From positions 160,509 through 224,508 of the forward strand of contig CAZQOQ010000033.1 in NCBI GenBank assembly GCA_964595205.1: 64,000 nt of DNA, given 5' to 3'. Shown here piece by piece: positions 1-9,246 of the stretch. Both the position numbers and the translations under genes were made by a program. The stretch comes from JADKIH01 sp964595205. GTDB taxonomy: Bacteria > Bacteroidota > Bacteroidia > AKYH767-A > 2013-40CM-41-45. Within the stretch, counting starts at the first letter, position 1. Each line of letters starts with the position of its first letter. The notes under the pieces were generated by a model. That model had not been told where the DNA came from. It ran no database searches and saw nothing but the letters and a program-made list of their open reading frames with translations.

Positions 1-19
1 TAATTTCTTTTCGATGCAT

Positions 20-2959
20 TTATTTGTCTGTTTCGATGTCCGGATTATTAAATTTTTTGATCTCCATCTTACGTTTTTTCTCTATAGCATTAAACGTAAT
101 TGAGAAGTTCTCATAGTTTCTTGAAAGGTCAAGATGGATTTTGTTTTGGATAAATGTGAAATTATCTCCAAGCACTGCTTCATTAATGCTCAACAAATAT
201 TGTCCTGTTGGCAGATTTATTACAAATCCGCCCTTTTCATCAGTGAGTACCGAATAGGATTTTCCTGATGAATCCATTGCAGTGATCCGGATTCTTGAGA
301 GATCCATTGCAATTTCGTTCGCTGCATATTTATCTCTTTCAACCAGGATGGAGCCTTTGATCCTTACACCTTTCGTGAGCGGTATGTACAGTGGCTTCTT
401 AGAGTCCAGCTTGTATTCCAGGTCTCCGGCATCAAACCATTCTCCGTTTGGAACAAGTGAAGTGCATTTAATCCGGTATACTCCTGCCGGAATATTTTCA
501 TACGAAACTTCACCTTTACCATTGGTAATAAAATCTTCGCCATTGTCGCGGTCCAGAGTTGCTGAATCATCGGAGGCATTGAAAATGGAATTCGCCCTGA
601 TGTTCACGAGAATGTTCTCGACTCCTTCTTCACCCTGATCCTGCTTATGATTTCCATTGACGTCTTTAAAGATAACCGCATGAAGAGTCATGAATTTTTT
701 CCCTGGAATAGGTATTCCGAATTGCTTCCTCACACCAAAGCCAATATTCATTTCACTGTCTGAGATTTTTTCAAACTCTCGTCTTGACGTCGATTCGTCG
801 ACAAGCGGATTGGCACCCTGTGAAGTGCTGAAGAAGGAAGCATAGAATGAAAGCCTCAATCCATTTTTCGAATAGTAGAATAATTCCGGTCTTAACCTGA
901 AATTTACTTTTTCGAAGTATGTATCATAAAGCAGATTTCCCGTAGTTGAGAGAAGAAGTTTTTCACCACTCATCCAGTAATCATAAGAACCGATCAGGTA
1001 AACGGACTGTGGTGTGATATGATCATTGACAAACCGGGCCTGTTCTGCAAGCTGGTTGGCGCCATACGAATAGCGCAAGCTCAGATACATTTTTTCCCAT
1101 CTCGCATAAATATTTGCCCTTGCAACAAAGAAATCAGGCATCGAATAATCTACCGCTTTCGCATAACCCAGGGCGCCCATCGTAGAGAACCTGACATTGG
1201 AAATGTTCTTCGGATTGTATTCTATGCCAACGAATCGTGTCGCTACTCTTAAGATCTGGTTTTCTTCCCAGCGATAGGTCGGTTTAATTGCAAGTGTATA
1301 ATTCGGTGTATTGATTCCCCACCTGAACTCATAGCGATCCGAATGGACCATATTGCCTGTTACCAGGACTCCATTGGCGAAATAAGAAGGGTGTTGTGAA
1401 AAGTTCTGCGTCGATAGTGCGAAATTGTTTCTCTGGCTCGATGCCCAGCTTGTTCTGGTCGTAAACATCTGTACGCCTCTCGCGAGAATGTATTCCGGAG
1501 TGCCGTATGAATTACCTGCCGAGAAGAAGACTGATTTATAGGAGCCGGAATAATTTATGTCATAGCCGTAACCATTCACTTTTTGTGTTATCAGCTGGTC
1601 AACGGAATATCCTCCGCCAATTAATACCTGGTGACGTGGATTGATTTTTCCTGAAACAAACGAACTATAGATGTCATTTTTCTGACGAAGGGCAAAATTG
1701 TCGTTATGACTGTAGATACTCGTCAGGTTGAAACGCTGGTGACGGAAATTATAGTAGCCGCCATACCCTTCGGAGGTAAATTTACTGAAGAACTCAGGAG
1801 AGCGCGTATACATCGCACCGACAGTATGTTGTTTATATGTATAGGAACCCTTTACTCCGCGACCGGTAAGTAAACTCCGTCCCCATCCATTCACTTCTCC
1901 GATTTCAAGTGTTTTCGTGTCGTCGAAATATCCAACATAATTGTTTGTTCCTAAAAGCGTATTCGAGTTGAAATAACTATTGATAAATACAGTCTGAAAA
2001 CGATAGGTAATTAAACGGTTTCCCTGGAGCGTCGTGTTGCCATATGCATCCAGCGACATGGTCGTGCTGTTTGACAATGCATCATAAACATTTGCTTCGA
2101 GTGTGAGCGGAAGAGACGCCCGTGCAAAATCATTTGAACGCGCAACATTTCCGGTTTTGGTAAACTGGCTTGTTCCGCTCCATGAAGTATTACTGCTTAC
2201 AGCTCGTGCGGATACCTGCACGGAAAAGGATTCTTTTGTCGGGGTCGATTTCAGATCCGCATCTTTTCCTTTTGTAGAACGGAGCGCCGGTTTCCTGATC
2301 ACCGGGAAATTCAGAATCGTATCCGATCCTGCCGGGAGAGGAACAGTGAAACTCAGCAATGCCGCACCGCCGTCTTTTTGCCTCAGAATTTCCAGCCTGC
2401 GGTCTGGCAGGATAGTCACCCTGATTTCTTCGTCTGAGTTTCCATTGTTGCTTAATAAAACCTGGAACCCTGAAGAGTCGTTATCGTTGGTGAAGAACTG
2501 ATGCTTGACCGGAATCCTTGCCGTCCAGTTTGACCTGGCGGGAAATGTAACATACCAGTTTTGTGCAACAAACTGCACGTTCTTTTCAGATTCGACTGTT
2601 ACTGTTACTATATAACTGGTACCACCTTTTACGAATTTGTCAGGAACCACGCGAATTGGAAGAAATATGGAATCGTTTGCTGGAATTTCAAAGATTTTAT
2701 CTTTCTGTCCGAGAATTTCCCATCCTGAAGGAACCGAACATTTAATCCGAAATCCTACAATTCTGTTAGTATTGTTTTTTAGCCTGAAAACATTACTTGC
2801 AACTTCGTTGGGGGTGATGGAAGTGTTATTCTGTACAAAGTCTGCATCGATTCCAAACTGCGAAGCATATATATTATTTATGCCCGCTGTCATTGTTAGC
2901 AGAACCGCACAGATGATAACAAAGTGCAATTTCAAAATATAAAATTTTATTGTTTTCAC
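20..2959 (-). CDS. Large outer-membrane/surface protein: N-terminal Ig-like domains, beta-rich middle, SdrD-B-like and carboxypeptidase-regulatory-like C-terminus
   Basis: Encodes 979 residues from a GTG start; the nearby upstream ATG is out of frame. Residues 1-32 form a signal peptide (basic MKTIKF, hydrophobic core, then IYASQ). Residues about 40-230 look like two beta-sandwich domains of the NEW3/NPCBM-associated type. Residues about 270-730 are a long series of alternating aromatic and polar beta-strands, as in an outer-membrane barrel such as a fimbrial usher. Around residues 735-830 the motif KDVNGNHKQDQGEEG is typical of an SdrD B-like (Cna-B) domain. Residues about 850-955 resemble a carboxypeptidase-regulatory-like domain ending in GQYLLSI. 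There is no T9SS sorting domain. The architecture suggests an outer-membrane assembly or display protein, possibly usher-like, but no specific function can be named. The gene to its 3' side lies outside the window. Confidence 0.8.
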   Translation of the reverse strand: MKTIKFYILKLHFVIICAVLLTMTAGINNIYASQFGIDADFVQNNTSITPNEVASNVFRLKNNTNRIVGFRIKCSVPSGWEILGQKDKIFEIPANDSIFLPIRVVPDKFVKGGTSYIVTVTVESEKNVQFVAQNWYVTFPARSNWTARIPVKHQFFTNDNDSSGFQVLLSNNGNSDEEIRVTILPDRRLEILRQKDGGAALLSFTVPLPAGSDTILNFPVIRKPALRSTKGKDADLKSTPTKESFSVQVSARAVSSNTSWSGTSQFTKTGNVARSNDFARASLPLTLEANVYDALSNSTTMSLDAYGNTTLQGNRLITYRFQTVFINSYFNSNTLLGTNNYVGYFDDTKTLEIGEVNGWGRSLLTGRGVKGSYTYKQHTVGAMYTRSPEFFSKFTSEGYGGYYNFRHQRFNLTSIYSHNDNFALRQKNDIYSSFVSGKINPRHQVLIGGGYSVDQLITQKVNGYGYDINYSGSYKSVFFSAGNSYGTPEYILARGVQMFTTRTSWASSQRNNFALSTQNFSQHPSYFANGVLVTGNMVHSDRYEFRWGINTPNYTLAIKPTYRWEENQILRVATRFVGIEYNPKNISNVRFSTMGALGYAKAVDYSMPDFFVARANIYARWEKMYLSLRYSYGANQLAEQARFVNDHITPQSVYLIGSYDYWMSGEKLLLSTTGNLLYDTYFEKVNFRLRPELFYYSKNGLRLSFYASFFSTSQGANPLVDESTSRREFEKISDSEMNIGFGVRKQFGIPIPGKKFMTLHAVIFKDVNGNHKQDQGEEGVENILVNIRANSIFNASDDSATLDRDNGEDFITNGKGEVSYENIPAGVYRIKCTSLVPNGEWFDAGDLEYKLDSKKPLYIPLTKGVRIKGSILVERDKYAANEIAMDLSRIRITAMDSSGKSYSVLTDEKGGFVINLPTGQYLLSINEAVLGDNFTFIQNKIHLDLSRNYENFSITFNAIEKKRKMEIKKFNNPDIETDK

Positions 2960-3262
2960 TTGTCATATAAACGCGACGAAAAAAAATAAGTATTCCGAAT
3001 TCAATCCGGATATTACAGTTTTGAAATTTTTTTAAAATGATTTAATCACCAAAAATGAACGAAAAAACAAGTCAGAGAAAAACTGTAAGTATTAATCATT
3101 AATTGGCGAAACTTTACAACGCTTAATTTTTCGGGATTCGGATTTTTCTCATTTCTCGTGAAAAATAAATATGGGAAAATAAAACATCGTGCAAGTTTGA
3201 TTCAACTTTTTGAATGAAAAGAAACCTAAAAAGTGGGGTTGATTTTTTAATATCTTTTGAAA
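2960..3262. other. Intergenic region, 303 bp, AT-rich
   Basis: This stretch separates two minus-strand genes. It must hold the promoter of the surface protein, but I see no convincing TAnnTTTG element, terminator hairpin or RNA gene. Confidence 0.5.
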
Positions 3263-4558
3263 CTACATGTTTTTAAAAAAATCCAGGCAACGTTTTCTGG
3301 CAAAAGTATAATCAACAATCCGTTCAGGATAGGATGTAGTCTCCAGTTCCGGTATCCATTTTTTAATATAGATCTGTTTGGGATCAAATCGTTTTGTCTG
3401 TTCATCCATATTGAAAATTCTAAAATACGGTGCAGCATCAACTCCCGTCCCGGCGCTCCATTGCCAGCCGCCGTTATTTGAAGCCAGTTCAAAATCCAGA
3501 AGTTTTTCAGCAAAATATGCTTCTCCCCACCGCCAGTCGATCAGCAGATATTTTGTAAGGAACATGGCGGTGATCATTCGCAAACGGTTATGCATGAATC
3601 CGGTTTCATTAAGTTCGCGCATTCCGGCATCTACGATAGGGTAACCGGTTTTGCCTTCACACCATCGATTAAAATCCATTTCATTATTCAGCCACTTCAG
3701 ACGGTCGTATGCCGGCTTGAACGATCGTTCAGTCACGTGCGGAAAATGCCAGAGAATGTACATGTAAAATTCCCTCCATATTAATTCATTCACCCATTTG
3801 TCGCTGAGATTCCAAGCACGGTTAACGAGATGGCGGATACTGACTGTGCCAAAGCGCAGATGAACGCTTATCCTCGAGGTGCCGGCAATTGACGGAATGT
3901 CCCTCGTCTCTGAATAATTTTTCAATAATGCCTCACCCGGTTCGTTCTCGGGAAAATCAATTTTCATGTCCTCAAAACCAATTTCATCGAGGGAAATGAC
4001 AGGTGCATTTTTAATTTTCAGGAAGTTTTTAAAATGATCACCGGTTTCAAAAGTCTTTCTGTGTGTATCGCTGATCGTCTTCCTCCATTTGTTCATGTAA
4101 GGCGTAAAAACGGTATATGGTTTTCCGTCGTCTTTTACGATTTCATCTTTTTCAAAAATGACCTGGTCTTTGAATGTATGGAAGCTGGTGTCGCTGGATT
4201 TCAGGAGCTGTCGTATCACTTCATCGCGTGCGACAGCATAGGGCTCGTAATCGTGGTTGGTAAACACATCTTCGATCTTGTATTCTGCAGCCAGTTGTTT
4301 CCAGGCATCAGTCGGCTTGCCGTATTTCACAACAAGTCCCGATCCGTTTTTCTTTAGCTCTTCATTTATTTTTTCGAGCTGACGATGAATGAAGACGAGC
4401 CGCCTGTCTTTCTTATTTTCGAGTTTGTCCAGAATGTTGGTGTCGAAAATAAAAACGGGAAGTACAGGTTTGCCTGAACGAAGTGCGTGAAATAATCCTG
4501 TATTGTCGTGCAAACGCAAATCACGCCGGAACCAGAAAATATTAATTGGCATTTGCAT
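3263..4558 (-). CDS. phrB: Deoxyribodipyrimidine photolyase (class I, cryptochrome/photolyase family)
   Basis: Encodes 431 residues that repair UV-induced cyclobutane pyrimidine dimers using FADH- and light. The N-terminus carries the family signature NIFWFRRDLRLHDN, the start of the antenna-binding alpha/beta domain. The C-terminal FAD-binding domain includes WQWSAGTGVDAAPYFRIFN from residue 365, followed by MDEQTKRFDP. The length is normal for bacterial class I enzymes. The start MQMPINIFW could also be the Met at position 3; both place the signature at the N-terminus. It lies 15 bp downstream of the TIGR01777 epimerase gene and is probably co-transcribed with it. Family membership is certain. 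CPD specificity, as opposed to a cryptochrome-like role, is inferred. Confidence 0.93.
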   Translation of the reverse strand: MQMPINIFWFRRDLRLHDNTGLFHALRSGKPVLPVFIFDTNILDKLENKKDRRLVFIHRQLEKINEELKKNGSGLVVKYGKPTDAWKQLAAEYKIEDVFTNHDYEPYAVARDEVIRQLLKSSDTSFHTFKDQVIFEKDEIVKDDGKPYTVFTPYMNKWRKTISDTHRKTFETGDHFKNFLKIKNAPVISLDEIGFEDMKIDFPENEPGEALLKNYSETRDIPSIAGTSRISVHLRFGTVSIRHLVNRAWNLSDKWVNELIWREFYMYILWHFPHVTERSFKPAYDRLKWLNNEMDFNRWCEGKTGYPIVDAGMRELNETGFMHNRLRMITAMFLTKYLLIDWRWGEAYFAEKLLDFELASNNGGWQWSAGTGVDAAPYFRIFNMDEQTKRFDPKQIYIKKWIPELETTSYPERIVDYTFARKRCLDFFKNM

Positions 4559-4573
4559 GAGCGGATTCAGGAT

Positions 4574-5467
4574 TTATAAGAGTTCGGTAAGGCATTTATC
4601 GAGATCGGTGTGAAGAAAATTAAAGCCTGCCATCCTGATTTTTTCATTGGAGACACGCTGTCCGTTTAAAACAATAGCTGCCTTTTCTCCGAGAAAAATC
4701 TTCAGAAGAAAAGACGGAATGTTGAAAGGCCAGACGGGACGATGAATGGCGGAGCCGATCTTTTTGATAAATATTTGGTTTGTCACCGGGCCGGGACTTA
4801 CGGCATTATATATCCCATGAATATTATTTTTGTCGATGGCAAAGTTAAACAGGCGGCAGAGATCATTTATGTGTATCCACGACATGTATTGTCTGCCGTT
4901 GCCGAGCGGGGCGCCGGCAAATAATTTTACCGGGAGGGCTAATGCTGGAAGCACTCCCCCGTTTTTTGCAAGCACAAGTCCGATACGGAAAATCACCACC
5001 CTTAACCCGAGAGTCTCAAACTGCCGCGCAGCTTTTTCCCACTCCATGCATGTGGTTCCCATAAAGTCTTCGGGTGCCCTGAAATCTTCTTCGATCCAGA
5101 CATCGCCGGTATCGCCATAATAACCAACGGCAGAAGCCGAAATGAAAGTATTGACACGATTAGGAGTGGATTTCAGTTTTTCGAATAACAATGTGGCGCT
5201 GTCGACACGGCTGTTTACTATTTCTTTCTTATAGGAATTTGTCCACCGCTTATCGGCAATTCCTGCACCTGCGAGGTGGATGATGGTACCTGCGCCAGAA
5301 AAGCAGGAGACGTCCATCGATCTTTTTTCTACATCCCACAGGTAGGAGGAAACGGAAGAATTTAATTTACGGCCTAAGACAGAGACCTCTTTTCCCATCG
5401 ACTTCAAATGCGGAATTAAATGAGAACCCAGGAAACCATTTCCACCAGTAATGAGCACTTTTTCCAT
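4574..5467 (-). CDS. TIGR01777-family NAD(P)-dependent epimerase (YfcH/SulA-like)
   Basis: Encodes 297 residues of an extended short-chain dehydrogenase/reductase. The Rossmann motif GGNGFLG (G8, G11, G14) starts the protein and SAVGYYGDTG matches the family's active-site segment. The C-terminal part, with its ending NFLHTDLDKCLTELL, is the DUF1731-like tail of TIGR01777 proteins. Substrate and reaction are unknown for the family. It is the first gene of a two-gene unit with the photolyase. No clear TAnnTTTG promoter was found upstream, only an 8-bp inverted repeat. Confidence 0.88.
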   Translation of the reverse strand: MEKVLITGGNGFLGSHLIPHLKSMGKEVSVLGRKLNSSVSSYLWDVEKRSMDVSCFSGAGTIIHLAGAGIADKRWTNSYKKEIVNSRVDSATLLFEKLKSTPNRVNTFISASAVGYYGDTGDVWIEEDFRAPEDFMGTTCMEWEKAARQFETLGLRVVIFRIGLVLAKNGGVLPALALPVKLFAGAPLGNGRQYMSWIHINDLCRLFNFAIDKNNIHGIYNAVSPGPVTNQIFIKKIGSAIHRPVWPFNIPSFLLKIFLGEKAAIVLNGQRVSNEKIRMAGFNFLHTDLDKCLTELL

Positions 5468-5516
5468 TATAATACGGCAATAAGTCTTGAGTTAGAAATC
5501 AAGTATCCTGAAAAAA

Positions 5517-5540
5517 ATATCAAATTCCAATCTTTGATAT
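5517..5540. promoter_or_regulatory. 8-bp perfect inverted repeat in the divergent region between the epimerase gene and rplM
   Basis: ATATCAAA (5517-5524) and TTTGATAT (5533-5540) are perfect reverse complements separated by 8 bases. They lie about 50 bp upstream of the minus-strand epimerase start. A second pair, TTATTGTC (5549-5556) and GACAATAA (5583-5590), follows. Either could be an operator, but AT-rich DNA yields such repeats by chance. The rest of 5468-5683 shows nothing else. Confidence 0.3.
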
Positions 5541-5683
5541 AGGGTTGATTATTGTCTGCTGGTTTTTAAGCCATTAACTATTGACAATAACAGGCAGAAT
5601 TCATTGATTTTGAAACATCCTTTTAAGGCTATTTTCCAGGATTGTTTATACTCTTTAATCGTTGAGAATAATTAAACAATGTA

Positions 5684-5714
5684 TTTGCACGTATTAAAAA
5701 TTATCATACTTTTG
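5684..5714 (+). promoter_or_regulatory. Bacteroidota-type promoter of the rplM operon
   Basis: TTTG at 5684-5687 (-33 element) and TACTTTTG at 5707-5714 (-7 element, consensus TAnnTTTG) are separated by 19 bases, as expected for the primary sigma factor of this phylum. The predicted start near 5719 leaves a leader of about 50 nt. The leader contains a short hairpin AAGGG-AAAA-CCCTT (about 5742-5755), which might act in autoregulation, though this is inference. Confidence 0.8.
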
Positions 5715-5770
5715 CAACCCCTTCTTAATAGGCTAAAATCTAAGGGAAAACCCTTTAAATCAATAAAAAA

Positions 5771-6214
5771 GTGGATGCTTTAAGTTATAAAACCATTTCT
5801 GCAAATGCCCAGACAGTTAATAAGAAATGGGTCATTGTGGATGCTCAGGATCAAATAGTTGGCCGTCTTTCTTCGGAAGTCGCAAAAATTTTGCGTGGGA
5901 AGCACCGGCCCGATTATACACCTCATGTCGATTGCGGTGATTATGTAATAATTATCAATGCGGAAAAAGTCCGTTTTACGGGTAATAAAATGAACGAGAA
6001 AGAGTATGTTCATTATACGGGTTATCCGGGCGGGCAGCGTTTTGCTACACCGACAGAGTGGTTAAAGAAGAATCCTGCTTTGATACTCGAGAATTCGATT
6101 CGCGGAATGCTTCCAAAGAACAGGCTGGGTCGTGAAATTTTCAGAAACCTTCACGTTTACTCAGGAAAAGATCATCCTCATACAGCACAGAAACCAACAG
6201 AAATTAAATTTTAA
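5771..6214 (+). CDS. rplM: 50S ribosomal protein L13
   Basis: Encodes 147 residues. The N-terminus MDALSYKTISA matches the conserved Bacteroidota form of L13, which supports the GTG start at 5771. The motifs GRLSSEVAKILRGK and TPHVDCGDYVIIINA, then GRE-IFRNLHVYSGKDHPH near the C-terminus, are diagnostic. L13 is an early 23S rRNA-binding protein of the large subunit. It is the first gene of the operon, five bases before rpsI. Confidence 0.98.
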   Translation: MDALSYKTISANAQTVNKKWVIVDAQDQIVGRLSSEVAKILRGKHRPDYTPHVDCGDYVIIINAEKVRFTGNKMNEKEYVHYTGYPGGQRFATPTEWLKKNPALILENSIRGMLPKNRLGREIFRNLHVYSGKDHPHTAQKPTEIKF

Positions 6215-6219
6215 TATTC

Positions 6220-6606
6220 ATGGCAATCATCCATACTATCGGAAGAAGAAAGACATCAGTAGCCCGTGTTTATCTTGAATTAGGTAATGGTGACATCAAG
6301 GTAAATAACCGCGATTTCAAAGAATACTTTCCTACAGGCCCGCTGCAGTATATCGTAACACAGGCACAACAGGCGATAAACTCCAAAGAAATTTATGACA
6401 TCAAAATCAATGTCGATGGTGGAGGAATAACCGGGCAGGCTGAAGCAGCGCGACTTGGTATTGCAAGAGCGCTTGTGAAGGTGAACGAGGAGAATAAAAC
6501 ACTCTTAAGAAAAGAAGGTTTGTTAACCCGTGATCCGCGTATGGTTGAGCGTAAGAAGCCGGGACAGAAGAAGGCACGTAAGCGCTTCCAGTTCTCAAAA
6601 CGTTAA
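6220..6606 (+). CDS. rpsI: 30S ribosomal protein S9
   Basis: Encodes 128 residues. It begins with IHTIGRRKTSVARVYL and ends in KKARKRFQFSKR, whose basic C-terminal tail reaches the ribosomal P site. The pairing with rplM is nearly universal in bacteria. It is followed after 53 bp by rpsB. Confidence 0.98.
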   Translation: MAIIHTIGRRKTSVARVYLELGNGDIKVNNRDFKEYFPTGPLQYIVTQAQQAINSKEIYDIKINVDGGGITGQAEAARLGIARALVKVNEENKTLLRKEGLLTRDPRMVERKKPGQKKARKRFQFSKR

Positions 6607-6659
6607 TCGTATATTATTACAGCAATATTTAAAAAAATCTATTCGTCAATCCAACTTCA

Positions 6660-7520
6660 ATGTCAAGAGTATCATACCAGGAATTATTAGATTCAGGCGC
6701 TCACTTCGGCCATTTGAAAAGCAAGTGGAATCCTCGCATGGCACCATATATTTTTATGGAAGCCCGCGGTATTCACATAATCGATCTCAACAAAACGGTT
6801 GCAAAGATCGAAGAAGCCGCTTCGGCCATGAAGCAGATAGCCAAGTCAGGCAAAAAAATATTATTCGTAGCCACAAAGAAGCAGGCGAAGGATATTGTTG
6901 CCAATGCAGCAGAGCGAGTGAACATGCCTTATATCACTGAGCGTTGGCCTGGTGGAATGCTTACAAATTTTGCCACAGTTAGAAAGTCGGTTAAGAAAAT
7001 GACTGGTTTCGAGAAGATGGCAACGGATGGAACATTCGAAAATATTTCAAAGAAAGAAAGACTCCAGATCACCCGGCAGAAAGCCAAGATGGAAAAATTC
7101 CTCGGAAGTATTTCTGACCTGTCCAGGCTTCCGGCAGCTTTGTTCATAGTTGATATCATGAAGGAGCATATTGCTGTTGCTGAAGCGCACAAGCTGAACA
7201 TTCCGACTTTTGCCATCACCGATACCAATACAGATCCTACGCAGGTCGATTTTGCCATTCCGGCAAATGACGATGCAACAAAATCGATTTCACTCATCAT
7301 TGAAACGATGATTAAAGCAATCGAAGAGGGGCTTGCTGAACGTAAGGTAGATAAGGAAATAGAAAAGGAAAAAGAGGCTGAAGAAGCAGCGGAATTGGAA
7401 AAATCGAATGTTGAAGAAATTTCAATTTCAGAAGATGAGCCAATAAAAGAAGTCGTGGCAACAAAGGCCCGTCCACGAAGAGGAGCAACAGTTCCTAAAA
7501 AGAAAAACCAGGGTGAATAA
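6660..7520 (+). CDS. rpsB: 30S ribosomal protein S2
   Basis: Encodes 286 residues. The core contains LLDSGAHFGH, KWNPRMAPYIF and ERWPGGMLTNF, all classic S2 motifs. After the core (about residue 225) comes a Glu/Lys-rich extension ending in RPRRGATVPKKKNQGE; this kind of charged tail is common in Bacteroidota S2. It lies 25 bp before tsf, a conserved arrangement. Confidence 0.98.
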   Translation: MSRVSYQELLDSGAHFGHLKSKWNPRMAPYIFMEARGIHIIDLNKTVAKIEEAASAMKQIAKSGKKILFVATKKQAKDIVANAAERVNMPYITERWPGGMLTNFATVRKSVKKMTGFEKMATDGTFENISKKERLQITRQKAKMEKFLGSISDLSRLPAALFIVDIMKEHIAVAEAHKLNIPTFAITDTNTDPTQVDFAIPANDDATKSISLIIETMIKAIEEGLAERKVDKEIEKEKEAEEAAELEKSNVEEISISEDEPIKEVVATKARPRRGATVPKKKNQGE

Positions 7521-7545
7521 AAATTAAATCAAGGAGAGTAATAAA

Positions 7546-8382
7546 ATGACAACTGCAACAATTAGCGCAGCCGATGTAAATAAACTTCGCCAGCAAACCG
7601 GTTCAGGTATGATGGATTGCAAAAAGGCACTCATCGAAGCAAATGGTGATTTTGAAGCTGCAATAGATATTTTAAGAAAGAAAGGTCAGAAGATAGCCGC
7701 AAACCGTCAGGATCGTGAAGCTAAAGAAGGCTATGTTTATGGCAAAACCAGTGAAGACGGAAAACACGGAGTGATCGTGGCAGTATGTTGCGAGACAGAC
7801 TTCGTGGCGAAGAATCAGGATTTCATCAACTACGGCGAATCGATTCTCGATCTTGCCATGAAAAATAACCCAGCCACGATCGATGAATTAAAGGCTCTTA
7901 AGCTGGGTAACCAGACTGTAGCTGAGACCCTCGTGGATCAGATGGGAAAGATCGGTGAAAAGATCGATGTGGTAGATTATCAGAATGTGCATACTGATTT
8001 TGTAGTCGTATACAATCATCCGGGAAATAAACTTGCCTCAATGGTAGGTTTCAACCAGTCGGGCTCCGTCGTAAAAGACGCAAGCCGTGATGTGGCAATG
8101 CAGGTAGCAGCGATGGCTCCCGTGGCAATCGATAAGGATGATGTTGATCCGAAACTCCTCGAGCGTGAAATGGAAATTGCGAAGGAGCAGATTCGTGCTG
8201 AGGGAAAACCGGAGAACATGATCGAAAAAATTGCCCAGGGTAAAATCAATAAATTTTATTCTGAATATACATTGCTCAATCAGCAATTCATTAAAGATGA
8301 AAAGAAAACCATTCGTCAGTATCTGGAGGGTATAGATAAAAACCTCAAAATTACCGCGATGAAAAGGGTAAAAATCGGATAA
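7546..8382 (+). CDS. tsf: Translation elongation factor Ts
   Basis: Encodes 278 residues of the guanine nucleotide exchange factor for EF-Tu. The N-terminal UBA-like domain has VNKLRQQTGSGMMDCKKAL, followed by the core with CCETDFVAKN. A Shine-Dalgarno-like AAGGAG lies about 9 bp upstream of the ATG, unusually clear for this phylum. A strong terminator follows the stop codon. Confidence 0.98.
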   Translation: MTTATISAADVNKLRQQTGSGMMDCKKALIEANGDFEAAIDILRKKGQKIAANRQDREAKEGYVYGKTSEDGKHGVIVAVCCETDFVAKNQDFINYGESILDLAMKNNPATIDELKALKLGNQTVAETLVDQMGKIGEKIDVVDYQNVHTDFVVVYNHPGNKLASMVGFNQSGSVVKDASRDVAMQVAAMAPVAIDKDDVDPKLLEREMEIAKEQIRAEGKPENMIEKIAQGKINKFYSEYTLLNQQFIKDEKKTIRQYLEGIDKNLKITAMKRVKIG

Positions 8383-8392
8383 GTTCATTATT

Positions 8393-8422
8393 AAAAGGGA
8401 GAGTTGATCTCCCTTTTTTTTT
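8393..8422 (+). terminator. Rho-independent terminator after tsf
   Basis: AAAAGGGAGA (8393-8402) pairs with TCTCCCTTTT (8408-8417) around a GTTGA loop, and the T run continues to 8422. It should end most rplM-operon transcripts and separate them from pyrH-frr. Confidence 0.92.
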
Positions 8423-8496
8423 GAAGTATGAATCCTGAAAAAGGGCAATTAGTTTTTTAGACAATTGATTTATATTTTCGTTGCAACTAATAAACT

Positions 8497-9207
8497 ATGA
8501 AATATAAGAGAGTGCTTCTTAAACTCAGCGGCGAATCCCTGATGGGAGAGAAAGAGTTTGGAATAGACCACAACCGTTTGAAACAATATGCTGAAGACAT
8601 AAAGGCAGTGGTGAATGCCGGTGTTCAGCTTGCCATTGTGATTGGAGGGGGGAATATTTTTCGGGGAGTTGGTAACGATGCAGAAGATGTGATCGACAGG
8701 GTTCAGGGAGATTATATGGGCATGCTTGCCACCGTGATCAACAGCATGGCGCTTCAATCAGCTCTCGAGAAAATCGGTGTTACGACAAGGTTACAATCTG
8801 CCATCAAGATGGAACAAATCTGTGAACCATATATTAAAAGAAGAGCAGTTCGCCACCTTGAAAAAGGACGTGTGGTAATTTTCGGCGCAGGTACCGGCAA
8901 TCCATATTTTACGACAGATACTGCCGCTTCATTACGGGCAATTGAAATCGAAGCCAACGTTGTATTAAAAGGAACCCGTGTCGATGGTATATATTCCTCC
9001 GATCCGGAAATTGATAAGAATGCGGTAAAATATCACACCATTACTTTTGATGAAGTGTATGAGAAGGGCCTGAAGGTAATGGACCTGACTGCATTTACTC
9101 TATGTAATGAAAACAAGGTTCCGATTATCGTATTTGATATGAATAAGGCGGGGAACTTTTTAAAAGTTCTTGACGGTGAATCAGTTGGAACCCTTGTTGA
9201 GTTTTAA
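8497..9207 (+). CDS. pyrH: UMP kinase
   Basis: Encodes 236 residues that phosphorylate UMP to UDP in pyrimidine biosynthesis. Visible family motifs are KRVLLKLSGESLMG at the N-terminus, IGGGNIFRG, and MNKAGNFLKVLDGESVGT at the end. Because a terminator precedes it, pyrH must have its own promoter in 8423-8496. That stretch has a TATTTTCG sequence close to TAnnTTTG but no clear -33 partner. Probably co-transcribed with frr, 39 bp downstream. Confidence 0.97.
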   Translation: MKYKRVLLKLSGESLMGEKEFGIDHNRLKQYAEDIKAVVNAGVQLAIVIGGGNIFRGVGNDAEDVIDRVQGDYMGMLATVINSMALQSALEKIGVTTRLQSAIKMEQICEPYIKRRAVRHLEKGRVVIFGAGTGNPYFTTDTAASLRAIEIEANVVLKGTRVDGIYSSDPEIDKNAVKYHTITFDEVYEKGLKVMDLTAFTLCNENKVPIIVFDMNKAGNFLKVLDGESVGTLVEF

Positions 9208-9246
9208 AAAACATTATTTTCTGCGAAATCGATAACACCATTTCCA

